Below the pieces are notes generated by a model. That model saw only the letters and a program-made list of their open reading frames with translations. It searched no databases and was not told the origin of the DNA. Shown here piece by piece: positions 7,900 through 16,762 of a DNA stretch of 64,000 bases. This DNA is from an uncultured Bacteroidales bacterium (lineage in GTDB: Bacteria; Bacteroidota; Bacteroidia; Bacteroidales; P3): the NCBI GenBank assembly GCA_900316055.1, contig ONBK01000001.1, forward strand, positions 310,001-374,000, given 5' to 3'. Within the stretch, counting starts at the first letter, position 1; each line of letters begins with the position of its first letter. A program made the position numbers and the translations under genes.

Positions 7900-9471
7900 A
7901 TGAAAATTTTCAGATTCTCAAGCCTGATGCTGGCTACAGTTTTGATGCTCGCCTCTTGTGGAAACAAGGCTGGCAAGTCTGAAACTACGGGATGGAACTA
8001 CAACGACCCGAAGTGGGGTGGTTACGATGTCTCCGACAGAACCAACCAAGAGACCGCCCCCGGATTGGTGTTTATCGAAGGTGGTTCCTTCGTGATGGGT
8101 CATGTCACCGAAGACACTCGCTACTCATGGGACAATGTGGCGCACACCGTCACCGTCTCTTCCTTCTATATCGACGAGTGCGAGGTGAGCAACAAGCAGT
8201 ATGGTGAGTTCGTCTACTGGATGAACCGCGCCTATGGCGAAGAATTCAGCGAAAAAGTGAAAGCCATTATGCCCGACACCGCTACCTGGCGCGACCGTCT
8301 GGCTTGGCGCGAGAGCTTTGTTGACCACTACTTCCAAAGTCCCTCTTATCAGGACTATCCCGTGGTGGGTGTGACCTGGGAGCAGGCTCGGCAGTTCTGC
8401 ATTTGGCGTACCGACCGTGTCAACGAGAAGATTCTTGTCGACATGGGCATCCTCACCCTCGATCAGGAGAACCTCGGTAGCAACGCCTTCCAGACCGATG
8501 TCTACCTTGCCGGCCGTTATGAGGGCGAAATTCGTGGCGGTATCGCCAACCTCGATCCCTCCGCTGGTGGCGAGGAGCGTCAGATTCGCAAATCCGACGG
8601 TATCCTCTACCCCTACTACCGCCTCCCAACAGAGGCTGAATGGGAATTCGCCGCCCTTGGCATGATTGGCAACACCTACGACGAGCGCATCACCGAGCAC
8701 AAGACCTATCCTTGGGCCGGCCAGAGCCTGCGTTCCGCCAACAAGAAATACTACGGACAGTTCCTTGCCAACTTCAAACGCACCCGCGGCGACGCCATGG
8801 GCGTGGCTGGCAACCTGAACGACGGCTGGGACTACACCTGCCCCGTCAAATGGTATTTCCCCAACGACTACGGCCTGTACAACATGGCCGGCAACGTCAG
8901 CGAATGGTGCATGGATGTCTATCGTAAGACCGTCAACCCCATCGGTGGCGACGACCTCGATCCTTTCCGTGGCAACATCTACAAGACCCCCGAACTCGAT
9001 GAGGACAACGAGGTCTTCATCGGCGAGGACGGTTCCATGCGTTATACCGAAGAGGAATATCAGGCCAACCGCCGCAACTACCGTCAGGCCGACAATGTGA
9101 ACTACCTCGACGGCGACCGCGCCTCCAACCTGGGTGCCAATGAAAACTGGATGGATACCGAGACAGGTGATGAGGACGAAGAGGGTGAAGCCGAAGAAGT
9201 GGAAGAAGACGAGGAGGAAGAGAGCGAAGAGGCCATGTCTGCCTCCGACACTTGGACCAACAAGATGTACCGCCGCAAAGCTGAATCGAAAGACGATGTG
9301 GCTCACACCTTCGTCAACAACAAAGTGCGCGTCATCAAGGGCGGTAGTTGGAAAGACCGCGCCTACTATCTGCAAGCCTCTACACGCCGCTACCTCGATC
9401 AAGACCAGTCCGCCTCCTGGATTGGCTTCCGCTGCGCCATGGACCGTCTCGGTTCCCGTGTGATAAAATAA
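7900..9471 (+). CDS. gldJ: Gliding/T9SS lipoprotein GldJ
   Basis: 523 residues. Lipoprotein signal with lipobox LASC, acylated Cys at 20. TGWNYNDPKWGGYDV, VFIEGGSFVMG, YLAGRYEGEIRGGIANLDP and YRLPTEAEWEFAALGMIGN match GldJ; the body is a formylglycine-generating-enzyme-like (SUMF1) fold used structurally, ending GFRCAMDRLGS. In Flavobacterium GldJ stabilises the T9SS motor protein GldK and is needed for secretion. Odd feature: an Asp/Glu-rich insertion at about residues 421-445. Lies between a PorP/SprF gene and an OstA-like gene; porK/L/M/N are not in the window. The related PorK/GldK is the main alternative, but the N-terminal motif favours GldJ. Confidence 0.85.
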   Translation: MKIFRFSSLMLATVLMLASCGNKAGKSETTGWNYNDPKWGGYDVSDRTNQETAPGLVFIEGGSFVMGHVTEDTRYSWDNVAHTVTVSSFYIDECEVSNKQYGEFVYWMNRAYGEEFSEKVKAIMPDTATWRDRLAWRESFVDHYFQSPSYQDYPVVGVTWEQARQFCIWRTDRVNEKILVDMGILTLDQENLGSNAFQTDVYLAGRYEGEIRGGIANLDPSAGGEERQIRKSDGILYPYYRLPTEAEWEFAALGMIGNTYDERITEHKTYPWAGQSLRSANKKYYGQFLANFKRTRGDAMGVAGNLNDGWDYTCPVKWYFPNDYGLYNMAGNVSEWCMDVYRKTVNPIGGDDLDPFRGNIYKTPELDEDNEVFIGEDGSMRYTEEEYQANRRNYRQADNVNYLDGDRASNLGANENWMDTETGDEDEEGEAEEVEEDEEEESEEAMSASDTWTNKMYRRKAESKDDVAHTFVNNKVRVIKGGSWKDRAYYLQASTRRYLDQDQSASWIGFRCAMDRLGSRVIK

Positions 9472-9480
9472 AGTGGAGCA

Positions 9481-11028
9481 TTGAGAATTGTGAGCCAAGA
9501 GCTGAACGTAAAAAAAGGAAAGTGGAAAGTGCTTATGCTTTTCACTTTCCTCTTTTTTCTGTTGCCCGCCGCAGAGGGACAGAAACTGATTGAGTATTCT
9601 GCCGGCATGGGCTCACGTGACCCTGACGACGGCAATATCTGGATTCTGTTCAACGGCGTGACAGCCCGTCATGAGGGCATGACACTGCGTTCCGATTCTG
9701 CACACTATAACACCAAGGAGAACAGCTTCACCGCATTCGGTGCAATCGTCATTCGACTTTCCGACACCACCTTCATCTATGGCGACCGCCTCTTCTATGA
9801 TGGAAATACTCGCATCGTCGATATATGGGACGACACCGTGCTTCTTGTTGACGGACGTACACAACTCCGAGCAGACCATATCACCTACATCCGCAATACC
9901 GAAACGGCCTTCTACCCGCATTGGGGACACGCCGTCAGTGGACTGCGCAAACTCGACAGCCAGCAAGGACTATACAATGCCTCACGAAAGGAGTTCTATA
10001 TCTATGATAGCGTGCAACTCTCCGACGACGAGATGCAACTCTTCACCGACACGCTCATCTATAATACGGTGACGGAGGTGGCACATTTCAAGAGTCCCAC
10101 ACGCATCTACACCGATTCTGCATTCATTTATAGCGAGTTGGGCGACTACAACACCGCAAGCCGCGAGGCCACCTCTTTCCTTGCCTCCCATGTGAACAAT
10201 AAAGGCCGCACTATCGACTGCGACACACTCTACTACCACGATAGCCTGCGCTACGGCAAGGCGCAAGGCAATGTGCGCATTTTCGATTCTGTTAACAATC
10301 TCACCTGCACGGGCCGCTACGGTGAATCCAACCAGGCCTCAGGATTCTCCTTCGTCACCGACAGCGCATTAGTGGTCTTTGTCGATGACGGAGACTCCCT
10401 TTTCCTGCATGCCGATAGCGTCTATTTGACGACCGACAGCGCCAATCATATACAGACCGTGCGGGCCAACTACAAGGTCAAAGTCTACCGCAGAGATGCC
10501 CAAGCCATGTGCGATTCCGCCTTCTATTCGGCTTCCGATTCCCTGCTCTCACTCTACCGCAATCCCGTGCTGTGGTATGAGCACTACCAATGTCAGGCCG
10601 ACACCATCGAACTGCAGCATGACACCTCCGGGGTGCGACAGGCATGGCTGCGCAGTTCCTGTTTCTCCATAGAACAGGTTGACGTTGAGAAATTCAACCA
10701 ACTGAAGTGCAAACAAGGCATCGTATATTTCGACAAGGGCGAACCACTATACGCCGACATGATGGGAAATGCCCAGATGGTGTATTATATCACAGAAGAC
10801 GATAGTAGTTCCCATGCGGCGCTAGTGGGTGTCAACGCCGGCACCGGCACCGACATGAGAATCTATTTCGACACCGCCCGGGCTCCATCCCGAGTCGTCA
10901 TCTACGACAAGCCCGACATGAAGACCTATCCGGTAATGCAACTGCCCAACGAATGGAAACGCATGCAGGGTTTCCAATGGCTGTCGCGACAACGTCCCCG
11001 ACGTCCTGAAGATGTCTTTGTATGGTGA
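9481..11028 (+). CDS. OstA-like (LptA/LptD N-terminal-like) exported protein
   Basis: 515 residues. After a signal peptide (KVLMLFTFLFFLLPAAEGQ) the protein consists of repeated beta-strand units such as DSAHYNTKENSFTAFGAIVIRLSDT and FYDGNTRIVDIWDDTVLLVDG, the pattern of OstA/LptA-like beta-jellyroll proteins that bridge or bind lipopolysaccharide in the periplasm. Start is uncertain: a TTG at 9481, a GTG at 9490 or an ATG at 9535; the longer forms give the Lys-rich signal n-region KKGKWK. This n-region and the hydrophobic core are encoded by an inverted GGAAAGTG/CACTTTCC repeat. Follows gldJ by 9 bp, suggesting co-transcription. Exact ligand is unknown. Confidence 0.75.
   Translation: MRIVSQELNVKKGKWKVLMLFTFLFFLLPAAEGQKLIEYSAGMGSRDPDDGNIWILFNGVTARHEGMTLRSDSAHYNTKENSFTAFGAIVIRLSDTTFIYGDRLFYDGNTRIVDIWDDTVLLVDGRTQLRADHITYIRNTETAFYPHWGHAVSGLRKLDSQQGLYNASRKEFYIYDSVQLSDDEMQLFTDTLIYNTVTEVAHFKSPTRIYTDSAFIYSELGDYNTASREATSFLASHVNNKGRTIDCDTLYYHDSLRYGKAQGNVRIFDSVNNLTCTGRYGESNQASGFSFVTDSALVVFVDDGDSLFLHADSVYLTTDSANHIQTVRANYKVKVYRRDAQAMCDSAFYSASDSLLSLYRNPVLWYEHYQCQADTIELQHDTSGVRQAWLRSSCFSIEQVDVEKFNQLKCKQGIVYFDKGEPLYADMMGNAQMVYYITEDDSSSHAALVGVNAGTGTDMRIYFDTARAPSRVVIYDKPDMKTYPVMQLPNEWKRMQGFQWLSRQRPRRPEDVFVW
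9505..9556 (+). repeat. Inverted GGAAAGTG / CACTTTCC arms in a signal-peptide region
   Basis: AAAAGGAAAGTGGAAAGTGC is followed after six bases by TTTTCACTTTCCTCTTTT. The arms pair imperfectly and encode the basic n-region and hydrophobic core of the OstA-like protein. Confidence 0.65.
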
Positions 11029-11044
11029 CAAGATGACACCCAAA

Positions 11045-11059
11045 TGCCATTTTGTCAGT
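11045..11059 (+). promoter_or_regulatory. 15-bp element shared with dnaK upstream region
   Basis: TGCCATTTTGTCAGT is identical to 25976-25990 upstream of dnaK and is preceded in both places by TGACAC with a 5- or 6-nt gap. Here it is 63 nt before grpE. No CIRCE element is present. A heat-shock role is inference from the two neighbours. Confidence 0.5.
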
Positions 11060-11062
11060 CCC

Positions 11063-11085
11063 GACTGCCACTGGCAGTCTTTTTG
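11063..11085 (+). terminator. Intrinsic terminator after the OstA-like gene
   Basis: GACTGCC-ACT-GGCAGTC stem (11063-11079) followed by five Ts. It sits between the shared 15-bp element and grpE. Confidence 0.8.
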
Positions 11086-11122
11086 ATATATATTCATCAG
11101 TAAAAAACAAGTCACACAGCAT

Positions 11123-11683
11123 ATGAGTAACAAAGAAAAACATAGCAAAGAGAAAGCAACAGAGGATTTGTTGAAGGCAGCGGAAGAAGTTGTCAACGAG
11201 GCCGCTGAGGAGCAGCAAGCCGAAGAGTCTACGGAAAACCCCGAGCCCACCGAAGCCGACAAGGTGCAGGAGTTGGGCGAGAAACTGGCCGAGATGAACG
11301 ACAAATACCTCCGTCTCTATTCCGAATACGAGAACTACCGCAAACGCACCAATCAAGAAAAAGCCGACCTGCTCATCAACGGCAGCCGCGAGATGATGAA
11401 AGCCATCCTGCCTGTCATCGATGACTTCGAGCGCGCGCTCGCCGCCACCGAAGACGAAGGCGTCAAGCTGATTTACAACAAAATGATAAAAATCCTTGAG
11501 CAGAAAGGGCTCAAGGCCATGGAAGTGAAAGGCAAGAAATTTGACGAGAACCTCCACGAGGCCATCACCCGTATCCCTGCCCCCGAAGAGTCGCAGAAAG
11601 GATTGGTGATGGATGTGGTTGAAAAAGGCTATTATCTCAACGACAAGGTACTCCGCTACGCCAAAGTTGTTGTTGCATTCTAA
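11123..11683 (+). CDS. grpE: Nucleotide exchange factor GrpE
   Basis: 186 residues. Acidic, disordered N-terminus (about 1-55, KAAEEVVNEAAEEQQAEES), a long coiled-coil helix, then the GrpE head with LLINGSREMMKAILPVIDDFERALAA and the closing FDENLHEAITRIPAPEESQKGLVMDVVEKGYYLNDKVLRYAKVVV motif. Releases ADP from DnaK in the chaperone cycle. Forms an operon with dnaJ, 15 bp downstream. The dnaK gene lies separately at 26150 and shares an upstream element with this operon. Confidence 0.96.
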   Translation: MSNKEKHSKEKATEDLLKAAEEVVNEAAEEQQAEESTENPEPTEADKVQELGEKLAEMNDKYLRLYSEYENYRKRTNQEKADLLINGSREMMKAILPVIDDFERALAATEDEGVKLIYNKMIKILEQKGLKAMEVKGKKFDENLHEAITRIPAPEESQKGLVMDVVEKGYYLNDKVLRYAKVVVAF

Positions 11684-11698
11684 AGGAGGAAAACCAAT

Positions 11699-12850
11699 AT
11701 GGCAAAGAGAGATTATTATGAAGTGCTTGGAGTGGATAAGAATGCCACTCCCGAAGAATTGAAGAAGGCTTACCGTAAACTGGCCCTTCAATATCACCCC
11801 GACCGCAATCCGGGGGACAAGGAGGCTGAAGAGAAGTTCAAAGAAGCCGCCGAGGCCTACGACGTCCTCAGCAATCCCGACAAGAAAGCCCGCTACGACC
11901 AGTTCGGTATGGCTGGCATGGACGGTGCCTATGGGCAGGACGGTATGAACATGAACGACATCTTCTCCCAGTTCGGCAGCATTTTCGGCGACCTCTTCGG
12001 CGGCGGTTTTCGCACGGGATTCTCCGGCTTCGGCGGTGGCGGCGGTGGCGCACGGCGTGTACTGCGCGGCACCGACCTCCGCATAAAAGTCAAACTCACC
12101 CTCGAGGAAATCGACCACGGATGCGAGAAGAAAATCAAGGTCAATAAATATGTCCCGTGCAAGACCTGTCACGGCAGCGGCTCCAAGGACGGCAAGACTG
12201 AAGTCTGCCCCCATTGTCACGGTACCGGCGTAGTCACCGAGACCAAACGCACCATCCTCGGCATGATGCAGACCCAGAGTGCCTGCCCGCAGTGCGGCGG
12301 CGAGGGTCGCATCGTCAAGGATAAATGTCCCGACTGCCACGGCGACGGTATCGTCAAGAGCGACGAAATCCTCACCATCAACATCCCTGCCGGCGTACAG
12401 GATGGTATGCAGCTCGCCATGCAGGGCAAAGGCAATGCCGGTCCCCGTGGCGGCATCGCCGGCGACCTCATCGTCCTTATCGAAGAACTCGAGCACGACA
12501 CCTTCGAGCGGCAGGATGCTAACCTCTACTACAACGCCTTTATCACCTATGCAGATGCCGCGCTGGGAGCCTCAGTGGAAATCCCCACCCTTAACGGCAA
12601 AGTAAAAATAAAGATTGATCCCGGCACCCCGTCGGGTCGCGTGGTACGCCTGCGTGGCAAAGGGCTTCCCGTCATGAACGGCTATGGCCGCGGCGACCTT
12701 CTGGTGAGCCTCAATGTGTGGGTGCCCAAAGAACTCACGCGCGAAGAAAAGAAAATGCTCGAAGACCTGCAGAAACATCCCAACTTCCAACCCAATCCCA
12801 CCAAACAGGAGCGTGGTTTCTTTGACAAAATGAAGGAAATGTTCAACTAA
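11699..12850 (+). CDS. dnaJ: Chaperone protein DnaJ (type I Hsp40)
   Basis: 383 residues with full type I architecture: J-domain (about 4-70) with the HPD motif in [10 protein letters not shown], Gly/Phe-rich linker ([17 protein letters not shown]), four CxxCxGxG zinc repeats ([32 protein letters not shown]), and two C-terminal substrate-binding domains. Stimulates DnaK ATPase and delivers unfolded clients. A strong AAGGAGG purine tract sits just before the ATG, which is unusual because Bacteroidetes rarely use Shine-Dalgarno sites. Follows grpE. Confidence 0.97.
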   Translation: MAKRDYYEVLGVDKNATPEELKKAYRKLALQYHPDRNPGDKEAEEKFKEAAEAYDVLSNPDKKARYDQFGMAGMDGAYGQDGMNMNDIFSQFGSIFGDLFGGGFRTGFSGFGGGGGGARRVLRGTDLRIKVKLTLEEIDHGCEKKIKVNKYVPCKTCHGSGSKDGKTEVCPHCHGTGVVTETKRTILGMMQTQSACPQCGGEGRIVKDKCPDCHGDGIVKSDEILTINIPAGVQDGMQLAMQGKGNAGPRGGIAGDLIVLIEELEHDTFERQDANLYYNAFITYADAALGASVEIPTLNGKVKIKIDPGTPSGRVVRLRGKGLPVMNGYGRGDLLVSLNVWVPKELTREEKKMLEDLQKHPNFQPNPTKQERGFFDKMKEMFN

Positions 12851-12887
12851 AAGGCGGTAAGGAGTTAGGAGGTAAGGAGAAAAGGAA
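12851..12887 (+). repeat. Purine-rich TAAGGAG-type short repeat
   Basis: Three 7-8 nt units (GGTAAGGAG, TTAGGAGG, TAAGGAG) fill the gap between dnaJ and the DUF2851 gene. It resembles a ribosome-binding tract but is repeated, so it is grouped with the short-period arrays. Confidence 0.5.
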
Positions 12888-14189
12888 ATGACGGAAGCGT
12901 TCCTACATTATATATGGCAACACCAGATGCTTGGCAAAGGGCTGACCACCACCAATGGACAGCCTGTTGTCGTTCATCGTCCTGGTGAACTCAACCTCGA
13001 TGCAGGTCCTGATTTCTTCAACGCCAGAATCTCCATCGGCGGTGTCGAATGGGCAGGAAATATCGAGATTCACCTCCGCTCTTCCGATTGGAAGCGCCAC
13101 CGTCATACCTCTGACAAAGCCTACAACAGCATCATCCTCCATGTGGTCTATGAACACGACAGCCACATCATTACGGAGAACGGGAAAGAACCTGCCACCT
13201 TGGAACTCAAATCATTTGTCCATCCATCGCTGGTAGCCAATTACGATGCCCTGATGGCCCCTGCCGACCCACAGGCCGTCCCCTGTGGGCGGCGTCTGCC
13301 GAAGGTGCCCCCCCTTGTCGTCCACTCGTCCCTCGACCGCTTAACCGTCGAACGAATTGAGAGCAAGTCCGAGGTGGTGCATCGCCTGCTTGACGAAAGC
13401 CGCGGCAACTGGGAACAAACATGCTACTGGCTCATGGCACACTACTTTGGCGGTAAAGTCAATGCCCTTCCTTTCGAATTGGTGGCCAAAGCCACCGACC
13501 CTCGCTTCCTGGCGCGCTGGAAAGACAATCCACAACGCATCGAAGCACTGCTGATGGGTCAGGCCGGATTTCTCGAAGGCTATTTCGAGGATGAATATCC
13601 GCGCCTGCTACAGGCCGACTATGAAGCTTTGCGGACAGGCGCCTCGCTCTCACCCATCGGCAACTATCTCTGGCGCTTCTTCCGCATCCGTCCCTCGGCA
13701 TTCCCCACCATCCGTCTCAGCCAGTTCGCCAACCTCCTCGCCTCCACGTCCAACCTCTTCTCCACCCTGCTCGAGATAACTGATGTCAAGACGATGGAAA
13801 GTCTCTTCAACTGCTGCGCTGCCGACTACTGGGATACCCACTACCAATTTGACCAGCCCACAACCCGAAAATCCACCAAACGTGTGGGGCGCATGCTGAC
13901 CGACTCGCTGATTATCAACGCATGGATTCCCTTGTTGTTCGTCTATGGCGAGGTGTGTGGACAGCAACCCTACAAAGAGCAAGCGCTCAACCTCTTGCAG
14001 CAGCTCCCTGCCGAAGACAACAATATCATCCGCCGCTTCGCCCCTGCCGGCCTTGTTCCCGAGAATGCCGCACAGTCACAGGCTCTCATCCAGCTTTACA
14101 ACAACTACTGCTCCTGCCACCGCTGCCTCGACTGCCGCATAGGCCACTCCATTATCCGTTCCGCAAACACTCAAGCAATCAAGCAATAA
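12888..14189 (+). CDS. DUF2851 family protein
   Basis: 433 residues, close to the usual length of DUF2851, a Bacteroidetes-wide family of unknown function. Typical start MTEAFLHYIWQHQMLG and the early block LNLDAGPDFFNARISIGGVEWAGNIEIHLRSSDW (about 36-69) are visible, the latter with conserved Asp/Glu/His that resemble a nuclease-like core, though activity is unproven. A Cys/His cluster CSCHRCLDCRIGHSII lies near the C-terminus. The last residues NTQAIKQ and the stop codon come from a CAAGCAAT array, suggesting the natural end was extended or replaced by the repeat. Lies between dnaJ and murF-alr. Confidence 0.85.
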   Translation: MTEAFLHYIWQHQMLGKGLTTTNGQPVVVHRPGELNLDAGPDFFNARISIGGVEWAGNIEIHLRSSDWKRHRHTSDKAYNSIILHVVYEHDSHIITENGKEPATLELKSFVHPSLVANYDALMAPADPQAVPCGRRLPKVPPLVVHSSLDRLTVERIESKSEVVHRLLDESRGNWEQTCYWLMAHYFGGKVNALPFELVAKATDPRFLARWKDNPQRIEALLMGQAGFLEGYFEDEYPRLLQADYEALRTGASLSPIGNYLWRFFRIRPSAFPTIRLSQFANLLASTSNLFSTLLEITDVKTMESLFNCCAADYWDTHYQFDQPTTRKSTKRVGRMLTDSLIINAWIPLLFVYGEVCGQQPYKEQALNLLQQLPAEDNNIIRRFAPAGLVPENAAQSQALIQLYNNYCSCHRCLDCRIGHSIIRSANTQAIKQ

Positions 14190-14231
14190 ATAACACAATC
14201 AAGCAATCACACAATAACACACTCAAGCAAC
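14166..14231 (+). repeat. CAAGCAAT short tandem array
   Basis: Units CACTCAAG, CAATCAAG, CAATAAAT, AACACAATCAAGCAATC and similar run from the 3' end of the DUF2851 gene to the murF-alr start codon. Confidence 0.8.
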
Positions 14232-14232
14232 C

Positions 14233-16710
14233 ATGAAAGCTTCCGAAATAGCTGCCATCATAAAATGTACCGATGCGAGCGTACGTCGTTCCGACGACAC
14301 CATCCTCCATCTCCTCACCGACAGCCGCACCCTCTCCGAGGCCGACGGCACGCTCTTCTTCGCCATCCCGACTAAGCGCAACTCCGGCTGCCGCTATATC
14401 GACGGCCTCTACCAGCGCGGTGTACGCAACTTCATCGTGCCTGCCGACTATGCCGCCGACTACCGCGATGCCAACCTCTGGCGCGTCAACGATGTCCTCC
14501 TCGCCCTCCAACGCATCGCCGCCTCCCATCGCTCCCAGTTCTCTATCCCCGTGGTGGGAGTCACCGGCAGCAATGGCAAGACCATCGTCAAAGACTGGCT
14601 CGTACAACTGCTCTCCACAGAACACCGCATCGTCTCCAGCCCCAAGAGCTACAACTCCCAAATCGGTGTTCCCCTCTCCGTCTGGCAGATGAGCCACGAA
14701 TTTGATATGGCCATCTTCGAAGCCGGCATCTCCGAAGCCGGCGAGATGGCCAGGCTCCAGCATATCATCGAGCCCTCCATCGGCATCTTCACCAATGTCG
14801 GACAGGCCCACGACGAGAACTTCCTCACCCGCAAACAGAAAGTAGCCGAGAAACTTCAGCTCTTCACCCATTGCGACGTGCTCATCTACTCCCTCGACCA
14901 CAAGGAGATTCATTCTGTCCTTTCCGAGATCGAGAGTTTCCATAGTCTCAATCGCTTCACCTGGGGAACCTCTGCCGACAGCGATGTGCATCTCCTTTCC
15001 ACCGATATCGCCGACCACTTCTCCACTCTCAACATCAGCTACAAAGAAAGCACCTTCGCCGTCACCATTCCCTTTGTCGACCGCGCTTCGCAGGAGAATG
15101 TCATGCACTGCGTCACCCTCATGCTCTATCTCGGATATGCACCCGAAGTCATCGCCGCACGCTGTGCCTCCCTCACCTCCGTCGAGATGCGCCTCGAGAT
15201 GAACGAGGCCGTCAACAACTGCCTCCTCATCAACGACAGCTACTCCCTCGACATCAACTCCCTCTCCATCGCTCTCGACTATCTACAATACGAACAGCAA
15301 CATTTCCGCAAGACGCTTATCATCAGCGACTTCATGCAGACCGGCATCCCTGACAACGAGCTCTACTCCCAAGTAGCACAACTCGTCGCCCAACGCGGCA
15401 TCTCGCGTCTCATCGCCATCGGCCCCGCTCTCTGCCACAACCGCAACTGTTTCAGCGACATCGAGACCCTCTTCTTCGACTCCACCGACAATTTCCTTCA
15501 GGACTACGACTTCAACACCTTCCAGAACGAGACCATCCTCCTCAAAGGTGCCCGTATCTTCGGCTTCGAGAAGATAGCCAAACTACTCCAGCGCAAGTCG
15601 CACGAGACCATCATGGAGGTCAACCTCGGCGCCATGATCCACAACCTCAACTTCTACCGCTCACGCATCCGTCCCGAGACCAAACTCATGGCCATGGTCA
15701 AAGCAGCCTCCTATGGCGCCGGCAAAGTAGAGGTTGCCAACACATTACAATTCAACCACGTAGACTATTTCACCGTAGCCTATACCGACGAAGGGGTTGA
15801 CCTTCGCCGCAACGGCATTCACGTCCCCATCATGGTGATGAATCCCGAGGAAGCCTCTTTCGACGACATCATCAAATATCGCCTCGAGCCCGACATCTAC
15901 TCCTTCCGCATCCTCGACCTCTTCGCCACCCGTGTGCGTCTCTTCGGCGGCCGCATGGCCATCCATGTCGAGTTCGATACCGGCATGCACCGCTTGGGCT
16001 TCTCCGAGGCCGACATTCCGCTCCTCGCCGAGCGCCTCAACCAATGCGCCGACTGCCTCGAGGTGAAGAGCATCTTCTCCCACCTCGCCTGCGCCGACGA
16101 CCCCTTGATGGACGATTTCACCCACGGCCAAATCAATCGTTTCCGCTCCTGGAGCGACCGTCTCGACAGCCTTATCGAACGCCCCGCCGGCGTGAAGATT
16201 CTCCATCATATCCTCAACTCCTCCGGCATCGCCCGCTTCCCCGAGGCACAGATGGACATGGTACGCCTCGGCATCGGCCTCTATGGTGTGGCCCCTGAGC
16301 CCGACGTGCAGGCACAGCTCCAGCAGGTCTCGCGCCTCGTCACCCGCATCTCGCAACTCAAGGACATCGCCGAGGGTGAATCCGTAGGCTACAACCGCCG
16401 CTGGATAGCCTCGCGTCCCTCGCGCATCGCCATCATCCCCATCGGCTATGCCGACGGCTTCAACCGCCACCTCGGCTACGAGCAGGGGCATGTCATCATC
16501 TCCGGCCACGAAGTGCCCATCATCGGCAGCATCTGCATGGACATGTGTTTCGTCGACGTTACTGGTGTGGAATGCCACGAGGGCGACCCCGTCATCCTCT
16601 TCGGCCAGGGAGACCTCCTGCAGCGCAATGCCGCAGCCGCAGGCACCATCCCCTACGAGATGCTCACCTCCGTTTCACCCCGCGTCAAGCGAGTCTATTT
16701 CCAAGAGTGA
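14233..16710 (+). CDS. murF-alr: Bifunctional MurF ligase / alanine racemase
   Basis: 825 residues, the fused form typical of Bacteroidetes. Residues 1 to about 455 are a Mur ligase domain with the ATP loop GVTGSNGKT (109-117); residues from about 460 are a PLP-dependent alanine racemase with the Schiff-base lysine K490 in AMVKAASYGAG and the catalytic tyrosine Y720 in VGYNRRW. The racemase makes D-Ala and the ligase domain resembles the enzyme adding D-Ala-D-Ala to the UDP-MurNAc-tripeptide. A separate full-length MurF is encoded at 21090, so the ligase half here may have a different or redundant role. Codon use and length are normal. Confidence 0.92.
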   Translation: MKASEIAAIIKCTDASVRRSDDTILHLLTDSRTLSEADGTLFFAIPTKRNSGCRYIDGLYQRGVRNFIVPADYAADYRDANLWRVNDVLLALQRIAASHRSQFSIPVVGVTGSNGKTIVKDWLVQLLSTEHRIVSSPKSYNSQIGVPLSVWQMSHEFDMAIFEAGISEAGEMARLQHIIEPSIGIFTNVGQAHDENFLTRKQKVAEKLQLFTHCDVLIYSLDHKEIHSVLSEIESFHSLNRFTWGTSADSDVHLLSTDIADHFSTLNISYKESTFAVTIPFVDRASQENVMHCVTLMLYLGYAPEVIAARCASLTSVEMRLEMNEAVNNCLLINDSYSLDINSLSIALDYLQYEQQHFRKTLIISDFMQTGIPDNELYSQVAQLVAQRGISRLIAIGPALCHNRNCFSDIETLFFDSTDNFLQDYDFNTFQNETILLKGARIFGFEKIAKLLQRKSHETIMEVNLGAMIHNLNFYRSRIRPETKLMAMVKAASYGAGKVEVANTLQFNHVDYFTVAYTDEGVDLRRNGIHVPIMVMNPEEASFDDIIKYRLEPDIYSFRILDLFATRVRLFGGRMAIHVEFDTGMHRLGFSEADIPLLAERLNQCADCLEVKSIFSHLACADDPLMDDFTHGQINRFRSWSDRLDSLIERPAGVKILHHILNSSGIARFPEAQMDMVRLGIGLYGVAPEPDVQAQLQQVSRLVTRISQLKDIAEGESVGYNRRWIASRPSRIAIIPIGYADGFNRHLGYEQGHVIISGHEVPIIGSICMDMCFVDVTGVECHEGDPVILFGQGDLLQRNAAAAGTIPYEMLTSVSPRVKRVYFQE

Positions 16711-16762
16711 AACAAAAACGGTGTTTTTACGTTAATATATTATTTGCAGAATATAAAAAAGA

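Noticed and set aside
11000-11122. CIRCE operator before grpE
   Set aside because: No TTAGCACTC-N9-GAGTGCTAA match; the shared 15-bp element is a different sequence.
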